64,000 nucleotides of DNA from Rhizophagus irregularis (Eukaryota > Glomeromycota > Glomeromycetes > Glomerales > Glomeraceae), in contig NC_089454.1 of NCBI RefSeq assembly GCF_026210795.1, forward strand, positions 558,001 through 622,000. Reading direction: 5' to 3'. The translations under genes and the position numbers were made by a program. The notes beneath the pieces were generated by a model that had not been told where the DNA came from, did no database searches, and worked only from the letters and a program-made list of their open reading frames with translations. Positions 45,002 to 57,972 of this stretch are shown in pieces; the stretch's first letter is position 1, and each line of letters starts with the position of its first letter.

Positions 45002-48000
45002 ATGAGAAGACGATATAGTCACAACAAGCCAATAGAGCCAATTCGAATTCGAAATCGGTTTTCTTACAGCAAACCTAATGAGACAACAGATTCTGACGAG
45101 AGAGTGGCAATTCGTTCGCCTGTACGTTCACCTGATAATGATAACGATGACATGGACTTTCAGTATGATCATAAAGATGATTTAAGTTTTCAAGACATTA
45201 ATGATGACGATAATGCATATGGATCAATTAATCCTCAAGACTACAATGATGAGATGATATTTTCGCAAGATAATGTCAATTCATCTGATACTGAAGAGGA
45301 AGAAGAAAGTGATAACGAATACAATTATGAAGAGGAGGAAGAGGAGGAAGATAATAATGAAAACAATGACGAAGAGGAGGAGGATGAAGGTAATAATGAT
45401 GATAATAATAATCAAGTGGAAGAGGAACGTAATAACGATGAAGAGGAACGTAATTACGATGAAGAGGAAGGTAATAACGAAGAGGAAGAAATACATCAAA
45501 TCGTTGAAGCGTTAGATGAAGACAAGATACCGTTCTGCAATGGTCAATTTGCACTGTACTTTGATAATTATACAACTACGGCATTATTTTGCTGGCTTCA
45601 GAAACATAATGTTTCTACGAAAGCATATGAAGATCTTGTCGATATCATTCACAATTCTCAATTTGAACCTACCCATGTGGTAAAAAATATCCGAAGATTC
45701 CAATCATGGAGAAAACGTCTTCCTCTCCTACCAATAATAACAAAGTCTATTAAAATTTCACCAAAAAAAACTCCATCAACCTCACGAGGATCAAAACTTT
45801 CGTATCAACTCTCAATTAGTGAAATTATATGGCGTGTTCTTAATAATCCGATGCTAATGAAGCATATGTATTTTGGACCCGGCATTAATTCTGAAGAAAA
45901 ATCAGAATTTTGGCATGGAAATTTATGGGGGGAATCCACACTTTTTGGACAACACGAAATATTAATATCAGAAGGTTATAAATTAATACACTTTGATACA
46001 ATTATAATTTATTATCATTGATAATATTTATTAAAGTTATTTATTTTTAATAAATAGTATTGTACCGATCTGGTGATTTTGTTTACTATCATGATGATAA
46101 TGGTCAAAAAAAACTTGGAAGATTAAGATCAATTTTAAAAAATCATGATGGATATTATCAGTTACGAATTCAAAAAATTTTGGAATATAGTGATTTACCC
46201 AGAAATTTAAAAGGGTTACCAAGACAACGTCGTTCTATTACCGGTGAAGTATGGTTACAAGACGAACCATTTTTAATTATAATGACTTCTCAAATTTTAG
46301 AAAAAGTAACTATATTGATGATGTTTCAACATCAAAATATTCCTGATAGGTTCATTGCGGATTAGTGAAATAATTTATAAATGTAATAACCGTTGGCACG
46401 TTCGTAATGTAAAGCTTTCATACCTACATCCATTCCGATTACATTTCTATTAGAAATCCACCGAAGTACATCAAATACTATGCCAATCTATAAGCTGTTT
46501 TTAGATCTTTATTATGATGATTTTGGTACATTTAGAAATGTATACCATTCTCTAGGTGGTGTTTATGTACAATTTGGAAATATGCCAGCACATCAAAGAA
46601 AGCTAATAAAGAACTATTTTGTTATTGGGTTTATCCCATTTGGAGGAAAATTTGACAAATTTATGATACCATTCATTTCAGAAATGAAGGAATTAGAGAA
46701 AGGAAAGGTGATGACTGTCCAAGGACAAGATGCATGGATAATTGCTGGTTTAGGCGTTGTTACGGCAGATTTACCTCAAAGGTAACGATATGACGGAAGT
46801 CTTAGGTATTTTTTCAAGCTTAGTTAATAATATAATAATATAATTTTATGACAACTATTAAAATTTTTTAAAAAATAAATTTAGACATAATGCAAATAAG
46901 GGTTGTCGTACTTGTAAAACTACTAAAGAATCATTGAGTGCTCACAATCGGGATATCGTAACAACATTACGTTATCATCATATTACAGACGAAGAAATCT
47001 TAAAAATTTCTCATGAGACTATAATGTCAAGAAGAGATCAACTTTGTACGGAATATGGTTTACGATCATTACCTAGTATTTTAGATAAATTAAAAAGGGA
47101 AGATATTTACAGACGCCGCAGGATGTTTATCATGCGACTGCAGGAAAGATTGGGTGGCTACTAAAATTAACTTGTGAATTATTTTCACGGAAGGAGAAGA
47201 TAATTTTATCAAAATTTGGAAAAATTTTGAAATCCCAAAAAAGATGGTCTCGCTTACCAAATCCGATTACTCACTACAATAGTTTTATGATGTCGGATTT
47301 ACTTAGATTAGCTATGATTATGCCATTTTTGTTAAACCAGTTTTTAAAAGAATCAAGTATCGAAACGTAATGAAACAGCCTGATTCACCAAAGAATTGAT
47401 GCATTTCGAGTTAGTTCAGTTCCAAAAATTATTATATCTTGTTGGATACATGTTGCAAAAACTATGAAAGCGGTTTTTAACAAGAAATTTACATCAGATA
47501 GCTATGAGGAATTGCAACAATGTCTTGAAGAAGAGTTTTCAATCCTTCCAAAGATATAGTTACAAATTTGATATTGAAATGTGGAATAATTTCAAATAAT
47601 TAACAATATTTTACTTTTTATAGGTTTTTGTAAATTTTGTTAATTTACCAAACATACACGTTAATATGCATCTTTTGATGCATGCTAAAACCTTTGGAAT
47701 ACTTATTAATACCCAAGTTGGTATAAAAGAAATGGTCCATCGTATTTTTAAGGGGATGGTACCAAAAACTAATTGCAAAAACATAGATTTAGATTTATTA
47801 AAGCGTTACAATACTTTATTTGCAATTCGACATTTAGCAGATGGTGGTATTGATCCAAGATTTAATAGATCTTGTACTGGATTTACAAATTCAAATTTTG
47901 GACAATTATTTTTAAATTGGTATGTTACGGAAGATAAATATTCAACTGAAGCAACTGAACAAATTCAAGACGATGATGATGATACAAAAAGTAAGTATTT

Positions 48001-48575
48001 TATTGCATATAATAGTACATGTTTGATATTTATATTTACTAATCTTTTAATTTAGTTATATCTCTAGTAAACTTTATTTCCAATATTTCATTAAAAAAAA
48101 GAATACCAAAGCAGGAACGTGATAAACTTCTTTTAACTTTACATAATTTTAAAACTGAATTGTTTTTATCTTATGTGGATATGAAGTTTGAGCGGCACTT
48201 ATAAACTCTTCAATTGGTTGGTACAAATTTGCATCATATATGATTGAAGAAGAAAATGGTATCCTTTCAAAAGTTCACCTACATCTCGACGATTTTATCA
48301 CAATTTATGAAGAAGATCATGAAGAATCTTATGCAATAATCAAAGGTATCTTTCAACATAAGGGTAACAATAACAAATATTATGCATTTATTGTTGTAGA
48401 TTGGTTTGAAGATACTATGGTTGAACATTCAGTATTAAAATGTCCACTTTACCGTCTCCAAGAACAGGGAGATAAATGGAGACGTATTTTTCCAATTACT
48501 GTAATAGATAATGTTCAAAAAGTACATTTTATTCATAATTGTAATTCAGTAAAGGTGCCAACTACCAAATCATGA
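45002..48575 (+). pseudogene. Gene B: Plavaka/CACTA-like transposase, right copy, broken
   Basis: Exon 1 is 45002-45974 (open, 324 codons; Glu/Asn/Asp-rich residues 95-170, then KAYEDLVDIIHNSQFEPTHV). Exon 2 starts 46058 (VLYRSGDFVYYHDDNG) and includes LFLDLYYDDFG near residue 470 and FGGKFDKFMIPF. Exon 3 is about 46885-47553 (GCRTCKT, HITDEEIL, NPITHYNSFMMSDLLRL). Exon 4 is 47624-47990 (HVNMHLLMHAKTFG). Exon 5 is 48056-48575 (KQERDKLLLTLHNFKTELFL...PLYRL). Lesions: an added A near 46346, indels near 46435, 47090 and 47190, and loss of the exon 3 splice donor (AAG|ATATAG, where the left copy has GTATAG). The exon 1 lesions of the left copy are absent here. The protein should cut at the element ends. 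Confidence 0.65.
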
Positions 48576-48964
48576 TACTACAAATAGAATTTGGATAAAA
48601 AATAATTTTTATTTTACAGCTATATAATTATATTAATTATATAAATATAATAAAATAATTATTTTAATTTGTATCGTATAAAATTTTAACCAATAAAATC
48701 ATATGCATGATGTAATAATAAATTAAAATTAACCAATTAAAATCACTTTAATTACATGCATGTGATATCATGCATGTGATATCTAAAAATAGCTAAAATT
48801 CGCGTTTATTAATGAGATTTTTTTGTTTATTTTCAAAAATACGCTTTTCTCTTGTCTTTTATATTAATACTTTACGGTATTTTAGTTCGTCTCTTTTTAA
48901 AGTATACTTTAATTATCTTTTTACAATATTAACAATACTTTGGGACACTTTAGTTTATATATTC

Positions 48965-49770
48965 AACATAGTAAGACACCCACATACGAAAAGCAAGAAT
49001 AAAAGCAAGAATAAAGAAAAGAAAATGTACCCGCCACTCACATACGAAAGAAAAGACTAAAAGAAAGGAAAAATGTACCCACCTACCCACATACAAAAGA
49101 GAAAAAAGCCGTTTTTTAAATAAATAGTGGAGCTGTTAAGCAAGGTATGAAAATAGGATATACGCGTATTTTTCATATTTTTTTTACAATATGTTGTGGT
49201 TTGAGTATTTTTTTGTTAGACTGTGGTATAAATGTGAATATATTTTTCAACGGCCATGTATCTATTGCTTGTTAAATATATTTGCAATTTCTTTTGTAAT
49301 ATTTGCTTTAGCCTGGAAGAAAATGTTGTAAAATAGGGCTGGATATTTATGGCATTTTCCGCCTTCCAATTACTTTGTCCGGGGGTAGCCTGACAATTTG
49401 TCGTTGTCCGTCAGTCGTAGCAACCAGCATTTTTTTACAATATTATGATTTTAAGAAACAAAACACTTTCAAAAAAATTTAAAGAAAGAACTAACTTAAA
49501 AATATTATCATTTTTATTATTCTTTACAAAATCCCGGAATTACCTGCTCTAACTATTATCCCAAGGTTATGTATTAAATTTTAAATATATTTTACAAAGA
49601 GTACATTTTATTAATCATGATTGTTTTTTTTATTTTTTATATATATATATATATATATTTTAAAATTGAAAATGACGTATCCATCCACTCACATACGAGA
49701 AGAAAAGAATAAAAAAGAGAAGAAAAGAATAAAAAAAAGGAAGAAAAGAAACGTACTCCACTCACCCATA
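48965..49770 (-). promoter_or_regulatory. Repeated CCACTCACATACGA motif cluster, right copy
   Basis: Mirror of 21842-22795: ACCCACATACGAAAAG, CCACTCACATACGAAAG, CCTACCCACATACAAAAG and CCACTCACATACGAGAAG, with purine-rich AAGAATAAAAG spacers. Conservation of the motifs in both copies is expected from their recent common origin, so it does not by itself show function. Confidence 0.4.
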
Positions 49771-49839
49771 ATAATCCACTAATAAAAAATTATTATTATT
49801 AATGTATAATAAATAATAAACATATATTACAATAAAAAT

Positions 49840-50640
49840 ATTTTTGTGATGTTAATTCGGTGTTAATATAATATCATTACGATGTAGTTACGATATTAAA
49901 TAAATGTAAAACATTTTTTGTAATATTAATTCGATATTAATATGATATTATTATGATGTAGTTACGATATCAAATAAAATTGTAATATTAATTCAATGTT
50001 AATACGACATCACTACGATGTGGCTACGATATCAAATAGATGTAAAATATTTTTAATATTTTTGCAATATTAATTCGATGTTAATATGATATCACTACGA
50101 TATGGCTACGATGTGGTTACGATATCAAATAAAATGTCAAATATTTTGCAATATTAATTCGATGTTAATATGATATCACTACGATGTGGTTACGATATCA
50201 AATAAAATGTCAAATATTTTGTAATATTAATTCAATATTAATACGACATCACTATGATGTGGTTACGATATCAAATAGATAAAATATTTTGAATATTAAT
50301 TCGATGTTAATATGATATCAATACGATGTGATTACAATATCAAATAAAATGTCAAATATTTTGTAATATTAATTCAATGTTAATACGACATCACTACGAT
50401 GTGGTTACGATATCAAATAGATGTAAAATATTTTTGCAATATTAATTCGATGTTAATATGATATCACTACGATGTGGTTACGATATCAAATAAAATGTCA
50501 AATATTTTGTAATATTAATTCAATGTTAATACAACATGGTTACGATATCAAATAAATGTCAAATATTTTTGTAATATTAATTCAATGTTAATACGACATC
50601 ACTACGATGTGATTACGTGATAATATTTACATCGCATAAT
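49840..50640. repeat. Outer subterminal satellite array, right copy
   Basis: Mirror of 21060-21790: units of about 73 bp with GATGTGGTTACGATATCAAA and ATTAATTCRATGTTAATAYG. Unit number and order are close to those of the left copy. It ends about 170 bp before the terminal repeat; the intervening stretch has AATGATCGCTGCGATATCGC and GACTAACTTAACGACGTCGA, the same as in the left copy. Confidence 0.8.
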
Positions 50641-50812
50641 GATCGCTGCGATATCGCAGAGATATCGAACTAATCTATGTCGAATAAATATAGTTACGAC
50701 TAACTTAACGACGTCGAATCTATTTTTTATCAAAATATCGTAATGATATCGTAATGATATCATTGCAATATCTAATCAATATCGATTGTAAACTCCAAGT
50801 TTCAGCAAAGTA

Positions 50813-50990
50813 TATTTTACATATAAACTTTTTTACTTAATTATTATATATATATATATATATATAATCACATTTACTTAAAAATTTATATATGTGTGAT
50901 TATATATTTAATCCTCACCAATAGGCACACCTCATTATAATCACACCATTGGATGGTCCTGAAGGGTGTGATTGTAGAAGGGGCTGACTG
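50813..50990 (+). mobile_element. TA-MITE, second half
   Basis: Begins directly after the TA at the outer end of the right transposon copy and ends with a terminus whose complement is CAGTCAGCCCCTTCTACAAT, followed by TA (50991-50992). It pairs with the terminus CAGTTGACCCCCTTTATAGG of 34935-35233. A small inverted repeat with ATCACACC words lies at 50935-50975. With its partner it makes a MITE of about 480 bp into which the large transposon jumped. Confidence 0.7.
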
Positions 50991-50992
50991 TA

Positions 50993-51170
50993 TAATATTA
51001 AAAAAAAATGTTAAAAATTATTTTTTAATGGTTTTAAATAAATGATTTTTTTAAATAAAGTTTTAAAAGTAAAATGTTTGAAATTTTTGTAGAATTCTGA
51101 AAAAAAAAATTTTTTAAAAAGTTTCAAAAGTAAATATTTGAAAAAAAATGTTAGTGTAAATTTCAATAGT
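50993..51170 (-). repeat. Remnant of the exon/intron-like array
   Basis: The plus strand begins TAATATTAAAAAAAAATGTT and continues TTTTTTAATGGTTTTAAATAA, matching the complement of the intron-like unit in 35236-37160. When the two MITE halves and the transposon are mentally removed, the remaining edges meet inside one array unit in correct register. The orientation is opposite to the main array as now placed. Confidence 0.7.
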
Positions 51171-51460
51171 ATAAAATAGTTTAATTTTAGTTAAAGAAAA
51201 ATAGTTTATCAATAGTCTAATTGAAAGTTGAAACAATAGAAATCAATCGGTAAATTATTAAACTGAATGATAGTTATCAATCAGGTATTAACTTAATTGA
51301 TATCTAATTGAAGTGTACACCAATTTCTAACTATTGAATAAATCAGGTAACTGATTAAAAAAAAGTTATTAATTAGATAGATATCTGATTGGTCAGCATT
51401 TTACCTGTGATATTTAATATGCTATTCAAGTTGACTCAAAAATTAAAATATATAATTAGC
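51171..51460. other. AT-rich spacer
   Basis: AT-rich DNA with short inverted words (GATATCTAATTG/CAATTAGA; AATAGTTTATCAATAGTC). No gene and no defined repeat. Confidence 0.45.
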
Positions 51461-51468
51461 TTTTGTAC

Positions 51469-52844
51469 AGGACCCGCTTACTTCTAATAAAGGTCTCCGG
51501 GCAAAATTTCAGATTTACTAGTAATTTTACCAACCTTTCTTATCTCATAATTTTACCATATATATATAGTGACCTTTTAAAATTATATTAAATTTTACCT
51601 TAGATTTTCAGAGACCTAAATTTTTTTAAATATTAAATAAACAAAATATTTTATAATCATTACAATAAATTTTAAAAATTTTTTATTTTTACTAAGTTTA
51701 ATTCTTATTCTTTAAAGATAAATAACTTTTATTAGTAAAAAAAGTACTTTGAATTACAAAAATACTATAAAAAAAATCTTAAAGACACACATCTTTAACT
51801 TTACTTCGAAACTATTATTCACTTACTTTCTTTAAAAAAATCTAATTAATTTTTTTTTAAAAAAAATAAATTCGTAATTGGTATTATTATGAAAAAATAC
51901 TCGTACCCCATAAGTATTAATCCAACTGCTATGAAAATATTTATCTAAATATTTTCGACCTTGCCGAACAACTTTACTTAAGCATGAAAAAGTGATTTCA
52001 TTTGACCAAAGTGCCCAAATTACGCCCTATAATCACTGATCGGGAAAATAAAAAAAATTAAAAGTGCGAAAATTGCTCGTATTCCGTAAATATTAAACTG
52101 ATTCTTATGAAAATTAATATTCAGGTAGTTTCGATCTCGCCGAACAATATTACTTAAGCTTAAAAAGGTGATTTCATTTGACTAAAATGCCCAAATTACG
52201 CTCCGAATTTAATAAACAAAAAACGTAAATTTTAAGTTAATATTAAAATAAAAAAATGCTCGTATGCAATAAATATTACTCCAACTGCTATAAAAATTCA
52301 AATATAAGTAGTTCGACCTTACTAAACAACTTTCTTAGATAGTAAAATATGATTTGATTTAACTAAAGTACTGAAATTAAATTCTGAAGTTGCTAATTGC
52401 TGTACGAATTTTTATATTTTAAAAGCTAATTTTTGTAATAATTTTCAAAAAGATAGTGCTAATGCAAATAAAATTAAAAATATAAAATGGTTTTTACAAG
52501 TATAAAGAAGAGAATAAATTTTTTATTTTGAGAAAAAATTATAAAACGTATATTACCAAATATTGTAATAATTGTTGTACAATATTTCAAATTAGTATAT
52601 ATAAGGTAAATATTAAATTTTATATACAATTTTACCTTATTATTTACCGAAACATTTGTAAACTTATATTTGATTTTACCTTATAAAACCGGAAACCTAT
52701 TTTAACTTTACCTTACATATCCGGAGACCTTTATTTGTCATATATATAATTTTACCTTTATCTATTAAGAGACCTAAAATTTTTTTTTAATATAAATTTT
52801 ACCTTATATTTTCGGAGACCTCTATTAGAAGTAAGCGGAGTCCT
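51469..52844. mobile_element. 1376-bp DNA transposon with perfect 8-bp target duplication
   Basis: The termini AGGACCCGCTTACTTCTAAT and the complement of AGGACTCCGCTTACTTCTAA extend to about 32 bp of inverted repeat through AAGGTCTCCG. TTTTGTAC is repeated exactly on both sides (51461-51468 and 52845-52852). No transposase frame is present. Subterminal TTTTACCTTATAT...CCGGAGACCT blocks recur at both ends (51530-51620; 52600-52820). The middle (51890-52390) has three tandem units of about 170 bp with CTCGTA, CCAACTGCTATGAAAAT, GACCTTGCCGAACAACTTT and TTTCATTTGACCAAAGTGCC. An 8-bp duplication fits hAT-like or KDZ-like superfamilies. Confidence 0.85.
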
Positions 52845-52852
52845 TTTTGTAC

Positions 52853-54490
52853 TCATAATTTTAAATAAGTTTGAATGCTAAACATCTATTAATAATTGAT
52901 AGCAAAAATTAGATCAGGTTTTCAGTGAAATATAAAATTTTAGTGATAATTGATATAAGTACATTTGTAATCATAGCTTAAAATTTTTCATGTTTTTTAT
53001 GCTACTTTAGAGTCTAAATCACTAGAAACTATTATACAGACAGTCTAGAACCTTGAATAATACTAATATAACTCACAAATAAACTTTAAGTATCAAAGTA
53101 AAAATACATTTTATATATAACTCTATCAATATTGAAGTTAGGAATGCGATTTTACTATTATTAGAATAGATAAATCCAATGATATAAATTTTATTAAAAT
53201 CAAATTATTACTGGTTATGTTAAAAATAAGAGTATATAGGATAATAAAAATTTGAAAATACTTTTGTAATACGTAACTTTTAAAAAATTTTAATATAAAT
53301 TCTAAGCAAATTCAAATGTGAGTTGTATTAGTATTGTTTAAAATCCTGGCAGTTCTCCTAAAAGAACTATTCAAATTTTATTATTCCAGTTACTTAAAAT
53401 CTATTTGTTAAAATTAATTGATATGATCAAGATAAGATACTTCTTTTATATTTTAATTTTCATTGCAATAACTTTATTTTAGATTTGCAATTTCATCAGA
53501 ATATTAAGTTGAGAAATAGTGGAGAGATATCATAAACAGTAATTTTGCAAATATTAACTTTATTTTATAGTATATACCTGATTATGATTGTTGAAATAAC
53601 TTTTATCAATATAAACTTAAATTTCTTAATCTTTTAGTACTACTATAGTTTAGATGACATACTATTCTTTTTAGAAGTATTATTTTAAGTATTCCATTTA
53701 ATGACTACAAGTATAAATGACATAGACCTATTATTGTCAGAATCTGAGTTTCCAGTAACAATATTGGTATAAGTATCATAAATGGCTGGACTTATACATT
53801 AAGAAATTTATTTTATATTGTAGATAAGACCTGAACATTTCTTATAGAATTTATAACTGATTTTTTACTAACAAAGATCCAATTTGCTCTTTTTTTATTT
53901 TCAGTTTTTGCAATTATCTTTGCATCCAATAATCCAATTCATACAGATTTTTTTATTTTGTAGAGCTTGATGAGAGTTACAAAACAAAAAAATTTTGCAT
54001 AAATTGGACCATGATAATAAAAATTTCAATATTATTAAAAATATTATATCAATAATAATAATCATTTATAAATTTTAATATTTTATTATATAAAATATAA
54101 TAATATTTGAAGTGAATTATGAAAATTTTCCTTTTTTAATAATGAATTTTCTTATTTATTTATTTAATTTAAAGTTTAGATTAAGAATATTTTTTTTTGA
54201 TTCTTTTTTTGCAAGTTTATTATATGTTATATTAACAGTTAACTGCTATTATTTTTATTAGAATCTGTAATAATTAATAAATAAAAGAATTACATTATAT
54301 ATTACAAAGAAATTACATGTATTTTAAAGACATTGTATTTATTATTTAATAAGCTATACTGATAATCAATATATAAGTATTAATAAATTGGATAACTTGT
54401 ATAATGCAAAGGTATTAATACAAATCAAGGCAAATAAGCTGTAAAGTTTAATGCAGTAATATGTATTGGAAACTTCCAATAACTAGTGCA
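52853..54490. other. AT-rich gene-free DNA
   Basis: About 1.6 kb of AT-rich DNA. No frame, inverted-repeat termini or tandem array was identified. Confidence 0.5.
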
Positions 54491-57400
54491 TATTACTGTT
54501 GTTACTATTATTGGAACAAGTAGAAAAAATTTTGATGTCACAGATGTCATATTTTCATTTTTTTTTTTTTAAACAAACATATTATTGTAAAGTCAAAATT
54601 AAAGTTACGACCAGTTATAAATATTATAATGCAGTGATAAAATCGCATCAAATTTTACGTAATAAAATCTTCATCGAGATTTTTTATGACGGGTGTTACA
54701 AAAAACGCCAATTTACGTAATTATTACTTTTTCAAAGAAATCAAATATATAAAAAGTTCTATTTTTGGGTATTGTATAATTTGTAAAATTTAAAATGATT
54801 ATGGTGATTATGAATGATTATGCACATCTCTTGCCTCTCAACACGCAAATATGATGTTTTTTTGATCGGGACAAAAATCACATGAAAACGTGGAAATATG
54901 ACAGTTCTGTTATAAATAAGACGCGATGCTATTTGTTCACAAGACAAGACTAATTACTTTTTCACGCATATCACGCATATCAATTACGATATATTTAGTT
55001 TTTCATTTTGTACTATTTTTACACGTATTTCATCAAGAGAAGAAGAAAAAAAAAAAAATTTTTTTTTTCACAGAAACTTGAAGTCTAGAATATAACGAGT
55101 TGAATTTATATAAAAAATTGATGAAACAATTTGTTTAATATAATATAACATTAGACTATTATGCATAATTGTTTATAAAACAAATAAATAAAAATAAATA
55201 AATAAAGTTTTTTTTTTCTTTTTTCTTTCCATTTTCCTTTTTTTTTTGAAAAAAAAAATAAATAAAAAAAAATAAAAATTCTTTAAAGTAATCAAAATAT
55301 AAACGAACCAAAAATAGTTTAGTTTAAAGATAACAAATTTATTGCTTATAAAGAGATAACGTAAGGAAATTGAAGAAAAAAATCGCCTATATGCGGGTCA
55401 AAAGAAAATAAGGTGATAAGTTGAATAATTATTGTAATACATTTCATTTATTGATAGGTAACAAACTTTATTTTGAAGAGATCCAACAATTAATAGCAAA
55501 ATATATCACAAGATAAATTAATATCCTTAAATGTAAATTAATTAACGTCTATAAATGAAGTGACGATGTGGTGTGATCACAAAAATGTTTACAGCCATTG
55601 TAGTGATTCCAAGCATTATGATTATGTTATATTACATAATCGAATTATAATCAGTTTTCTTATGAAAATTACAAATTTGGAAAATCTTCAAAATTTTGAC
55701 AATTTTAATTTACTTTAATCAAATCAAATTTTACAAATTTTACAAAATCGGACGCGTTAATCTGCCACGTTCATGTAGTAAACTGTTTTACTTCATTCGA
55801 CTTTTTGGCTTAATTGGATTAGATGCAATAACTTAATTTGGTTAACACAAAAAAAATAATACAAATTATGCTGCTTGTCCGGAAAAAAAAAAATATATTT
55901 CTCTTCATTTTTATGATCTGATTTAATTCCATACGTTTGTGGAAAATATCACCAAAGTTGTGGGTTTCTTTCTTTTCCCTCATCAATTGTAAGTTTTATC
56001 TTTTTCTTTTTTTTGTGTGTGAGCTGACAGTTGCTTTATGCTGTTAATATTTAATCTGAAATTCTTTTAATAGATTATTCAACTTTCGGTTCCGATCCAT
56101 AACGAGAATCCCACTTCCTCACATTCCTTCTTTTATTCGTTTTTTTTTTATTCGTTTTAAGAAATGATTATGTACTGGTTACAAATCATATTCTAATTTT
56201 ATTTTTTTTTTCGTTGTTTAATCACTATTACGATTTATGTTTGTGACGTCAAATGTGGGGTATATTTAAAAGGGAGGATAATATAACTTACGTTATTATT
56301 AAGCTGAAAAAAAAAAAAAAAATCGTTAGAAATTATTTATCATTTCGATTTTATTTTTAATCCCTATTTTATTCACACCTGGCCTTTTTATTATTTATGT
56401 TTTTATTTTATATGATTATTATATGATTTTTAAGATTATATTTTTATCGTTTTTTTTAAAAAAAAAATCCTTTATTTTTAGATTATTTAAAATATTCTTT
56501 TGCTTTACAATTTTTTTATTTTCTTTTTTCTTTATCATTTCGGTAAAAGCGATACTTATTTTCGTTCGTTATAAAACATTCGTTCATCTTTTTTTTTTTT
56601 TCGTTATCTTCAATTCTTAAAAAAGAAATCATATTTGATTCGATTTTCGAATAACATGTAAATAATTAAGATTAATTTAAAATTTAAGAAAATCAATAAA
56701 GGTATCCTTATTATTAATTTTTTTTTTTGAATTCTTTATTGGCGCGGTGTCTCTATCAATTCGATTCTGTCACACGGTGATAACTTTAGAATCTTCACGT
56801 GTTTTATACAGATGTCATAAGGTAAAAATGATAACACTAAGCTAAATATGATATTTAATAATGTTTGAATTCATAACCCCTAGATTTTGTTTTATGCAAT
56901 TAACCGAAAAAATTCAAATGAAACCAAAAAATTTTAGGTTTATGCGGGGTGTCCGTTACTAAAGTTTCACAATTGAAACGTCAATCTCTGGCGTAATAAA
57001 CGTTTAGTGGGCAATGTTCCGACATTTTATTATTACAATTGTTTGTAATTATTATTATTATTAGTAAATGTTCCCTTATTTCCCTTAATAATTTCATAAA
57101 ATCTAACTTTGATGATGAAAAGAAAAAAAAATTATTTTTTTTCGTGCCAAAAAAAAAGAAAGAAAAAGAAAAAGCAAAAAAAAGAAAAAAAGGATCTTGA
57201 TCTAGGAAATATAATTGTGTAATAATGATAATCAAGTAATCAAGTGTAGATTGCTTTTTATTTTTACCATTTCCATAAAATCGAGTTCCCCAGGAATGGA
57301 CCCTGAACTTTGGTTATCATATGAAAAAAAAAAAAATTCTTATTTCAAGGGTATTTTAATTGCTTATCCTACATACCCTTGTAATCTCTTCAACCAATTG

Positions 57401-57941
57401 ATTGGATTTTTAACATAAAAAAGGTTTGATGCATAGTTCGTCAATCTATTAAAAAAACCGTACGATACTAATATTAATACGATAAACTGATGATGATTGA
57501 AAAAATCCAATCATCATCACGCCATTTTGATTTGTGTTTGTAATTATAGTTACCGTTTCCGTTTCTAGAAGAATTTATTTCAGACCATGGGTACAAATTT
57601 TTACAACCCGTTTTTAATAAGTTAACAAATATGCTTAAATAAATGAGGTTAAAAGGTAAAGGGTAATATATATATATCATGAACAAACACATAATCATAA
57701 ATTCATAATTACTCAATCACTCGGAAAATCATAAGAAAATGATGAAAATTTTTTTTATTCGATGAAAATACGTTTATCCGAATCCGGTAAGTATGCGTGT
57801 AACCAATTATTATACATATTCTTTTTTTTTTATTCTTTTTGTGCTTTTTTTTCAAACTTCCATGGAAATTTCGTTACCCAAGTTAAATACTTCCATGGAA
57901 ATTTCATTACTAAGTTGAGGCAAATTACATACATATGATAC

Positions 57942-57972
<31 letters not shown>

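Larger units (their letters stand above)
38281..50810 (+). mobile_element. Large Plavaka/CACTA-like transposon, right copy
   Basis: The inverted near-duplicate of 20879-34932, 12530 bp. It starts CTTTACAGAAACCTTGAA, ends in the complement of CTTTGCTGAAACTTGGAG, and has TA on both sides (38279-38280, 50811-50812). Gene order from the inner end: D (plus), micro-ORF (plus), C (minus), A (plus), B (plus). It lacks the 1423-bp insertion and the 88-bp duplication of the left copy and has a shorter pyrimidine minisatellite. The arms align end to end with only small indels, so the copies are recent or have been homogenised. Confidence 0.85.

Noticed and set aside
20879-50810. A single 30 kb palindromic replicon or hairpin-type element
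   Set aside because: Each arm has its own inner and outer terminal repeats with TA flanks, and the core carries the displaced flanks of two different insertion sites, so two separate transposons explain it better.
56423-56620. Small Phe-rich hydrophobic protein
   Set aside because: Built from poly-T runs, no conserved feature, and no repeat of the frame elsewhere.
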